The notes under the pieces are model-generated. The model did no database searches. It was not told the DNA's origin and saw nothing but the letters and a program-made list of their open reading frames with translations. A stretch of 64,000 nucleotides of DNA from Streptomyces albicerus (lineage in GTDB: Bacteria > Actinomycetota > Actinomycetes > Streptomycetales > Streptomycetaceae): NCBI RefSeq assembly GCF_008905045.1, contig NZ_VWMY01000034.1:44766-108765 (forward strand), in the 5' to 3' direction. The position numbers and the translations under genes were made by a program. This document shows, piece by piece, positions 59,039 through 64,000 of this stretch; the first letter of the stretch is position 1, and each line of letters starts with the position of its first letter.

Positions 59039-60603
59039 GACGGGTACTCCTGCGCCTCGGTGCGCGCGGTTTTCGAGCCGTACGGTGTCGTGGTGAGCCG
59101 GTCCGCGAGCGGCAGGGCGTTCGGCACCACGTCCTCGACGGGCACGCCCGACATCTGGGCCCGTACCTGCTCGCGATAGCCGACCGAGTTGTACGCGCAG
59201 AACGGGATGAGGCGCCCGTCGGGGGTGATCTCCTCGACGCAGCACTTCATCAGCTGTTTGACGTTGAGGGTGTAGGGGTCCTGGAAGTCCTGGACCACGA
59301 TCATGAATGCCTTGTCGCCCAGGTCCTTCACCGCGCTGGGCAGGTCGATGCCGCAGGCGTCGGCGCAGTCCAGGGCTTCGGCGGTGGCACGCAGCTGCTC
59401 CTCGGTCGTCTCCGTGCCCATGAACGCGGAGGCCGACCACAGCTTCTCCAGCGCCTCGCGGATCCCGTCGTCGGGCATGACACGGTTCGTGACGTAGTCG
59501 AGGTAGTCCTCGACCTGGAGCAGCCGGGGGATGGGGACGACGGTGCGGTGGCCCGGCTCGCCGTCCACCAGCAGGTAGGTGATGGAGCGGCAGGTCGGGA
59601 AGCAGCAGGGGACCGGGAAGAAGTCGCCTTTCTGGAACCAGCCGGGCCGCTGCTCATTGATCAGCTTGATCACGTCGGGGTTGGTGAGCCGGTTCAGCGG
59701 GTCGAAGGGAACGTGGCGGCCGGAGTGGGTGACGGGCTGGAAGGCCACCGAGCGGACGGCCGAGTGGTCGATGCCGTACTCGATGATCGCGCCCAACTCG
59801 TGTTCGTTGAGGCCGCGTTCGACGGCGGCGACGAGGGTGGCGCTCAGTCCGGCCGCGGCGCAGTTGTCGAGGGCCCGCTGCTTGAACGTACGCAGGTCCC
59901 GGCCGCGGATCTCCAGGTGGGTGCGCTCGTCGAAGCCGTCGAACTGCAGATAGACGTTCACGGACTTGCCGGGGACCTGGTTGCGTTTGCCCAGTTCGGC
60001 GACGAAGTTGGTGTCGGTGGCCAGGCGGATGCCGTTGGTGTTGAGGGTGACGTTCTTGATCGGGCGGCGCTGGGCGAGGTCGATGAAGTCCAGGATGTGT
60101 TTGTGGATGGTGGGCTCGCCGCCGGAGAACATCACCACCTCCGCCTCGCCCTCGGATGCGATGAAGGCGTCCAGCATGCGCTCGCACTGTTCGTGGGTGA
60201 TGGAGTAGCCGTCGCTGTGGTGGCCGGAGTCGGCGAAGCAGATCGGGCAGTCCAGGTTGCACCCGGTGTTGACTTCGATGATGCCCAGGCAGGCATGCTG
60301 CTTGTGCTCCGGGCAGAGCCCGCAGTCGCTGGGGCAGCCGTCCTTCACCTCGGTCTGGAAGACCAGCGGGATCGTGCCGGGCTTGTTGAACCGTGCCGAG
60401 GACAGGTACTCCTCGGCATCCCCGTACACCAGGGCCTCGAACTCGCCGTGCTCGCGGCAGCGTTTACGCAGATAGACCTTGCTCTCGCGGATGTTGACCT
60501 GGGCGTCGACGGGCGTCTTGCACAACGGGCAGATGGACTTGGTGAACTCCACGAACACCTCGTCCCGGTCCACCTTGCGCCGGGGCGCGGGGGCCTGGGG
60601 CAT
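59035..60603 (-). CDS. Radical SAM enzyme of the MJ0619 / tetraether-synthase-like family
   Basis: A 522-residue radical SAM protein with several metal sites. N-terminal rubredoxin-like pair SICPLCKTPVDAQV ... YLRKRCREHGEFEALVYGD; an extra cluster motif GCPSDCGLCPEHKQHAC; the radical SAM CxxxCxxC motif VNTGCNLDCPICFADSG; then FSGGEPTIHKHILDFIDLA and TLNTNGIRLA. C-terminal cysteines follow (VPCCFPTCRS, DCADACG, MKCCVEE, PFCAYN). This whole order matches MJ0619-type proteins, described as class D methylases and, more recently, tetraether lipid synthases that join alkyl chains. ATG 60603 has GAGGAG. Substrate in Streptomyces unknown. Confidence 0.82.
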   Translation of the reverse strand: MPQAPAPRRKVDRDEVFVEFTKSICPLCKTPVDAQVNIRESKVYLRKRCREHGEFEALVYGDAEEYLSSARFNKPGTIPLVFQTEVKDGCPSDCGLCPEHKQHACLGIIEVNTGCNLDCPICFADSGHHSDGYSITHEQCERMLDAFIASEGEAEVVMFSGGEPTIHKHILDFIDLAQRRPIKNVTLNTNGIRLATDTNFVAELGKRNQVPGKSVNVYLQFDGFDERTHLEIRGRDLRTFKQRALDNCAAAGLSATLVAAVERGLNEHELGAIIEYGIDHSAVRSVAFQPVTHSGRHVPFDPLNRLTNPDVIKLINEQRPGWFQKGDFFPVPCCFPTCRSITYLLVDGEPGHRTVVPIPRLLQVEDYLDYVTNRVMPDDGIREALEKLWSASAFMGTETTEEQLRATAEALDCADACGIDLPSAVKDLGDKAFMIVVQDFQDPYTLNVKQLMKCCVEEITPDGRLIPFCAYNSVGYREQVRAQMSGVPVEDVVPNALPLADRLTTTPYGSKTARTEAQEYPS

Positions 60604-60870
60604 CAGGGACTCCTCAGTCGGTCGAGCCGGGCTGTGCGGCACCTCGGCCGTGGACGCCGGCGCCCCGCGGGGCATCTCCACGTCCACGCCCGTACCAGTC
60701 CGATCGTCGCAGCCGACGGCGAGGCGCGCGGTTCGGATGGGCGGCAGTCCTCCAGACCAGTGCCCCGGCAACGACGGGCACGGCAGCCCGGCGCACCACA
60801 TCGCCTTCACCGGCCCGGCCCGGCGACCCGAGCCGTCCACCCGCTGCGGAGTGTTCCCGCACTGCCGACG
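60604..60870. other. Intergenic gap upstream of the radical SAM gene
   Basis: About 267 bases between the MauE-like gene and the radical SAM gene on the same strand. No convincing gene; it probably carries the operon promoter. Confidence 0.4.
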
Positions 60871-61347
60871 TCACACGGCCTCCTCGTCGTGGGGCCCGTC
60901 CTGGTCGGGGGCGCCGCCCGCCGTCACGGGCGCGGCCGGAGCTCGGCGAGCCGCGCGCAGCAGCAGCCAGGCGTAGAGCAGCAGGAGTGCGTCCTGGACG
61001 AGCACGAACCAGCTCAGGCGCTGGGACAGGTAGATCCCGAAGCAGCCGCAGTTGGTGACGGTGAGGCCGCGTGCGTATGCCTGTACGGCCAGCAGTACCC
61101 ACACCACCGCGACCGCGGTGAACACCCACACCGGCACCATCGCCCGCGACCGTGGCCGGGCCAGGAACCAGGCCCCGCTCACCAGCTCACCCGCGATCAG
61201 TGCCACGGCGAGCGCGGTCGCGCCCGCCCCGGAGACCAGCCCGTACGCGGCCAGGATCCCGGGCATCTCCCGCAAGGACGCCAGCTGCCCCGCCGCCATC
61301 GCGACGAACAGCGCGCCCAGCACGACCCGCAGCACCATGCTCCGCAC
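60871..61347 (-). CDS. MauE/DoxX-family redox-associated membrane protein
   Basis: A 158-residue membrane protein with four helices (MRSMVLRVVLGALFVAMAAGQLAS, LAVALIAGELVSGAWFLA, PVWVFTAVAVVWVLLAVQA, WFVLVQDALLLLYAWLLL). The CxC pair in VTNCGCFGIYL on the outer face is characteristic of MauE/DoxX proteins, which help form or reduce disulfides in exported partners. The C-terminal tail is acidic and cytosolic. Same strand and close to the radical SAM and peroxiredoxin-like genes, hinting at a shared redox task. Confidence 0.85.
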   Translation of the reverse strand: MRSMVLRVVLGALFVAMAAGQLASLREMPGILAAYGLVSGAGATALAVALIAGELVSGAWFLARPRSRAMVPVWVFTAVAVVWVLLAVQAYARGLTVTNCGCFGIYLSQRLSWFVLVQDALLLLYAWLLLRAARRAPAAPVTAGGAPDQDGPHDEEAV

Positions 61348-61417
61348 GCTATGCCCGTGGCGGGGCCGGGAACCGTAAGCGCGCTCACCGAAAACGCGCT
61401 CACGGAGCGGGACCAGA

Positions 61418-61472
61418 CCCGAGGCCCGAGACCCGAAGCCCGAGGCCCGAGGCCCGAGGCCCGAGGCCCGAG
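61418..61472. repeat. Heptanucleotide tandem repeat (CCCGAGG), about 8 copies
   Basis: CCCGAGG is repeated with two variants (CCCGAGA, CCCGAAG) over 55 bases in the gap between the MauE-like and peroxiredoxin-like genes. It lies just downstream of the peroxiredoxin stop. Confidence 0.85.
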
Positions 61473-61485
61473 CTGATCGTCCGGT

Positions 61486-62133
61486 TCAGTCCAGGGCGTC
61501 GAGGGCGGCGAGGATGTCGGCAGGCTCGGCGCGCTTGGTGTAGTCGGTGTCGACGAAGACCCAGCGGATGGTGCCGTCGCGGTCGATGACGAACGTGGCG
61601 GGCAGCGGCAGGGTGCGCGGGTGGCCGGCGTTGACGCGCTGGAGGTCGAAGCCGAGCTTGTCGTATACGGCGGCCAGGTCCTCGGGGAGGTCGAAGGCGA
61701 GACCGTATTGCTTGGCGGTGTCGGAGCCGATGTCGCTCAGCACGTCGAAGGTCAGTTCGTGCTTCTCGGACAGCGACAGGGACTCGTCCGGGATCTGCGG
61801 GGAGAGGGCCACCAGCCGGGCGCCGCGGACGGTGATGTCGTGGTGGTGCTGCTGCAGGGCCCGCAGGGCGATGTTGCAGTACGGGCACCAGGCGCCGCGG
61901 TAGAACGTCAGCACCACCGGCCCGTCGGCGAGCAACCCCTCCAGGGTGACGGTGCGCCCGGTAGCCGACGGCAGACTGAAGCGGGGAGCCCGGGCGCCCA
62001 CGGTCAGGGCGCGGTCGGCCTGTCCGGACTCGGCGAGGTCCCGGCCGGCCCGGTTCATGATCTCCCGTATCTCGGCCGGGATCTGCTGCCGGCGGGTCTC
62101 GTAGAAGGCGCGCAGTTCGGCGTTGAGGGTCAT
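61486..62133 (-). CDS. AhpC/TSA-family peroxiredoxin-like protein
   Basis: A 215-residue thioredoxin-fold protein of the peroxiredoxin-like group. The active site GPVVLTFYRGAWCPYCNIALRALQ holds a CxxC pair rather than the classic PxxxTxxC, as in the peroxiredoxin-like subfamily. SPQIPDESLSLSEKHELTFDVLSDIGSDTAKQYGLAFDLPEDL and LPLPATFVIDRDGTIRWVFVDTDYTKRAEP complete the fold. Likely a thiol-dependent peroxide or organic peroxide reductase. Divergent from a TetR regulator 108 bases away with two palindromes between them. Confidence 0.88.
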   Translation of the reverse strand: MTLNAELRAFYETRRQQIPAEIREIMNRAGRDLAESGQADRALTVGARAPRFSLPSATGRTVTLEGLLADGPVVLTFYRGAWCPYCNIALRALQQHHHDITVRGARLVALSPQIPDESLSLSEKHELTFDVLSDIGSDTAKQYGLAFDLPEDLAAVYDKLGFDLQRVNAGHPRTLPLPATFVIDRDGTIRWVFVDTDYTKRAEPADILAALDALD

Positions 62134-62167
62134 CGGGGTGTTCCTCCTGGGTCGCGACTCATCTCAT

Positions 62168-62226
62168 CTCGGAACGACCGTTCCAAGATAGCGGGAGCGA
62201 GGGTATCTTGGAACTCCCATTTCAAG
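62168..62226. promoter_or_regulatory. Two operator-like palindromes between peroxiredoxin and TetR genes
   Basis: CTCGGAACGACCGTTCCAAG (62168-62187) and CTTGGAACTCCCATTTCAAG (62207-62226) share the form CTTGGAA-N6-TTCCAAG with few deviations; their centres are 39 bp apart. They are probable TetR binding sites controlling both genes. Confidence 0.75.
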
Positions 62227-62241
62227 TTGGCGGAGTGAGGC

Positions 62242-62841
62242 ATGCCGGACATCAAGCACTTCGATCCGGACACGGCCCTGGAGACGGTGGTCCGGCTGTT
62301 CTGGCGGCAGGGCGCCACATCGACCGGAATCCAGGACGTCGTCACGGCGACGGGGCTCAACCGCTCCAGCCTGTACGCCACCTTCGGCGGAAAGCAGGAC
62401 CTCTACCGCGCCGCGCTGCGCCGCTACGTCGAGCGCCATTCCCAGCCGGCGTTCCGCCGCCTCGCGGCCGACGAGCGGGGCCTGCCCGCCCTCACCGACT
62501 TCTTCGCCGCACTGATCGAGGCGCGGTGCACGGGAGAGTACGCGCGGTGGGGCTGCATGGTCGCCAACGCGCACACCGGTGCCGAGAGCAGCGACCCGGA
62601 GATCCGTTCGTTGCTCGACCAGCATCACCAGCAGCTCCGGGACGCCATGCACACGGCACTCGTCACCGCCGAGGCCCACGGGCAGGTGGGCCCGGATACC
62701 GACCTCGGCGCCGCGGCCGATCTGCTGGCCCTGCTCGCGTACGGAGTGAATCTGCGCTCCCGGGCCGGGGCCGACGCGCGGACGCTGAGCAGGTCGGTGA
62801 CCGCGGCGCTCTCCTCGATCGGCGGCCGGGCGGCGCCCTGA
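62242..62841 (+). CDS. TetR-family transcriptional regulator
   Basis: A 199-residue repressor with DNA-binding domain FDPDTALETVVRLFWRQGATSTGIQDVVTATGLNRSSLYATFGGKQDLYRAALRRYVE, typical of the branch controlling nearby oxidoreductases. The ligand domain has WGCMVANAHTGAESSDPEIRSLLDQHHQQ, with a Cys (RCTGEYARWGC) that could sense thiol stress. Divergent from the peroxiredoxin-like gene. It ends 14 bases before the convergent SRPBCC gene. Confidence 0.92.
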   Translation: MPDIKHFDPDTALETVVRLFWRQGATSTGIQDVVTATGLNRSSLYATFGGKQDLYRAALRRYVERHSQPAFRRLAADERGLPALTDFFAALIEARCTGEYARWGCMVANAHTGAESSDPEIRSLLDQHHQQLRDAMHTALVTAEAHGQVGPDTDLGAAADLLALLAYGVNLRSRAGADARTLSRSVTAALSSIGGRAAP

Positions 62842-62854
62842 CAGGGCGAACCGG

Positions 62855-63430
62855 TCAGCGCCGGGCCCTGCGCTCCGCCTCCTCCTTGACCGAGGCGAGC
62901 GACGCGGCGACGGTGCTCTCCCACCGGGCGGCCACCTTCCCGCCCCACCACGCTCCGGCCCGCCACAGATCGGTGCCCAGCTCTCCCTCGTACACCAGAC
63001 GGCTGCCCGCGGGCCGCTCGGTCAGGGTGAAGGATTCGACGACGTACGGGACCGGCCCGCGCACCAGGCGGAAGTCGACGCGCTCGGGCCGGGTGAAGCG
63101 GACCGTCTCCACCGTCACGGCCTTGAACCGGCCGCCGCCCAACGGCGTGTAGTGAGCGGCCAGGGCCATGTCCTGGCCGCGCTCCAGCACCTGGACCTTC
63201 TCCCGCATGACCCGGGTAGCACGCCCCAGGTACGGCTGGGCGAGCACGTCGAAGACGACCTCCCGGGGCGCCTCGATGTCCACGGCCTGCGGCCCGAGTC
63301 GTCTGACGCGTCGGCCCACGCCCAGGTCGACCGGCAGTGCCCCGCTGACCAGCCCGGCGTACCCGCCGACGGCCACCGCCGCCACGCTCGCCGTCCAGGC
63401 TGCCGCCCGGGCCAGGTGACGGCCGTTCAC
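62855..63430 (-). CDS. SRPBCC-family membrane-anchored lipid-binding-like protein
   Basis: A 191-residue protein with a hydrophobic N-terminus (AAAWTASVAAVAVGGYAGLVSGAL) and the START-like SRPBCC fold: VDIEAPREVVFDVLAQPYLGR, GGGRFKAVTVETVRFTRPERVDFRLVRGPVPYVVESFTL and GELGTDLWRAGAWWGGKVAARWESTVAASL. Such proteins bind hydrophobic ligands. Its ATG overlaps the DUF427 gene stop by 4 bp, so the two form an operon. Confidence 0.85.
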   Translation of the reverse strand: MNGRHLARAAAWTASVAAVAVGGYAGLVSGALPVDLGVGRRVRRLGPQAVDIEAPREVVFDVLAQPYLGRATRVMREKVQVLERGQDMALAAHYTPLGGGRFKAVTVETVRFTRPERVDFRLVRGPVPYVVESFTLTERPAGSRLVYEGELGTDLWRAGAWWGGKVAARWESTVAASLASVKEEAERRARR

Positions 63431-63747
63431 GACACGTTCTCCAGATCCTCCAGGTCCTCCGGATCACCCTCGATCCGCACGCCGTGCCCGAACGCGACAC
63501 GGTTCTTGATCCGGCGGGCGAGCGGGCTCGGGTGCGGGTAGTACCAGGCCGCGTCCCGGTTGGTCCGTCCGCCCACCGTGACCGTGTAGTAGCGGGCGAG
63601 CCCCTTCCAGAAGCACAGCGACCGGGTGCGGCTCTCGGTGAAGTACTGACGATGCAGCGCCTCGGGCGGGAAGTAGTGGTTGCCCTCGACGACCACGGTG
63701 CGCGGCGCCTCCGCGATCACCGCGCCGTTCCAAACCGCGCTCAGCAT
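63427..63747 (-). CDS. DUF427 domain protein
   Basis: A 106-residue protein of the DUF427 family: SAVWNGAVIAEAPRTVVVEGNHYFPPEALHRQYFTES, then the conserved CFWKGLARYYTVTVGG and AAWYYPHPSPLARRIKNRVAFGHGVRIEG. Function unknown. ATG 63747 preceded by a GGGAG sequence. Translationally coupled to the SRPBCC gene. Confidence 0.9.
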   Translation of the reverse strand: MLSAVWNGAVIAEAPRTVVVEGNHYFPPEALHRQYFTESRTRSLCFWKGLARYYTVTVGGRTNRDAAWYYPHPSPLARRIKNRVAFGHGVRIEGDPEDLEDLENVS

Positions 63748-63779
63748 GACCGTGCTCCCTGTCGTGCGTCGCCGTGGGA

Positions 63780-63826
63780 GGCTCCCGGGCCACTCCCCCG
63801 GCACTCCCCCAGTTTCGAATCCGGAA
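63780..63826. repeat. Short C-run repeat at the truncation point of the MerR remnant
   Basis: The segment contains CACTCCCCCGGCACTCCCCCAG and TTTCGAATCC, of the same general type as the short Streptomyces repeats elsewhere in the window. It lies just past the point where MerR homology stops. Confidence 0.45.
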
Positions 63827-63843
63827 CGCTGTGCGCGGGCTAA

Positions 63844-63897
63844 GCGGATGGTCTTGGCAGTCAGCCCGCCGACGGCGACGAGGTCACCGATGCGCAT
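63844..63897 (-). pseudogene. MerR-family regulator remnant (first 18 codons)
   Basis: ATG 63897 starts MRIGDLVAVGGLTAKTIR, the standard N-terminus of a MerR helix-turn-helix. The family would continue with YYE, but the frame turns to LARAQRSGFETGG and low-complexity sequence and later overlaps the DUF427 gene. The gene has lost everything after the first recognition helix. Confidence 0.7.
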
Positions 63898-63917
63898 GCG
63901 CCCAGGTTAGTCCTTGA

Positions 63918-63937
63918 CCTTTCACCGCACTGGAAGG
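63918..63937 (+). promoter_or_regulatory. MerR-type promoter operator facing right
   Basis: CCTTTCACCGCACTGGAAGG is an inverted repeat (CCTT...AAGG) between a -35 TTGACC (63914-63919) and a -10-like TACGGT (63940-63945), spacing 19-20 bp, as at MerR-controlled promoters. It would drive a gene beyond the window edge. The regulator next to it is truncated. Confidence 0.7.
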
Positions 63938-64000
63938 GCTACGGTCCACACAGGGATCCCGAAGGATACGGAACCGTCGGCGCAGGGACACAGAGGCCAG

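Noticed and set aside
59548..61476. A 642-codon plus-strand frame opposite the radical SAM gene
   Set aside because: Antisense artefact; the minus strand encodes the complete radical SAM cluster motifs.

Overview
The window is high-GC actinobacterial chromosome, almost certainly Streptomyces. The evidence is strong third-position GC, frequent GTG starts, ATGA-coupled operons, and typical Streptomyces families: a SpoIIE-type phosphatase with GAF/PAS sensors, an Rpf-like muralytic enzyme, HelR, and MocR, XRE and TetR regulators. No rRNA, tRNA, CRISPR array or intact transposon was seen. Much of it looks like accessory (arm-like) DNA, with resistance islands, a biosynthetic cluster and several decaying genes.

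Layout. 1-3.6 kb: a 5'-truncated SDR, an NTF2-like protein, a Tat-exported royal-jelly-type propeller and a methyltransferase. 3.8-9.0 kb: an MFS exporter divergent from a probable rifamycin-resistance pair, a glycosyltransferase (rgt-like) and helR, preceded by a palindrome resembling the rifamycin-associated element (RAE). 9.2-15.4 kb: a DsbA-like protein with a CxxS active site, an IMPase-family protein with an altered metal motif, a membrane pseudokinase, an NAD(P)H oxidoreductase/XRE pair and an Rpf-like enzyme.

15.5-30.6 kb is the most interesting segment: about 13 genes on the minus strand, mostly joined by 4-bp overlaps. Read in transcription order they are GriI-like aldolase, GriH-like cyclase (together giving 3-amino-4-hydroxybenzoate), aryl ligase, two ACPs, ketosynthase, a CLF-like protein without catalytic Cys, a second adenylating enzyme, an ATC-hydrolase-like protein, an NAD-dependent reductase/epimerase, a CreE-like monooxygenase and CreD-like lyase (together giving nitrous acid from aspartate), an exporter, and a broken fabG. 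The inferred logic is to make an aminohydroxybenzoyl starter, extend it on ACP, and diazotise the aromatic amine with dedicated nitrite. This combines the cremeomycin and avenalumic-acid types of chemistry. Several of its genes carry short genomic repeats inside the reading frame.

31-35.7 kb: an MHS-family transporter, a RibD/DHFR-like reductase, a cysteine dioxygenase divergent from a MocR regulator, and a small conserved protein. 35.8-39.7 kb: an arsenic island, arsR divergent from arsO-arsI-MFS, with the MFS gene broken by a 35-bp repeat. 39.8-46.8 kb: a beta-propeller phytase, then a zinc-uptake locus aztA / aztB-aztD-like-aztC-aztD with a Zur-box-like palindrome on the divergent promoter.

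47-56 kb: an FMN-type oxidase, an NmrA-like protein with its divergent TetR regulator, a large GAF/PAS/PP2C phosphatase, and an ATPase (frameshifted) coupled to a membrane-anchored type-I periplasmic binding protein. 56.8-64 kb: a Tat-exported clan-A glycosidase, an operon of a class I methyltransferase with a radical SAM enzyme resembling MJ0619/tetraether synthase, a MauE/DoxX membrane protein, a peroxiredoxin-like protein with divergent TetR, SRPBCC and DUF427 proteins, and at the right edge a MerR gene reduced to its first 18 codons facing an intact MerR-type promoter.
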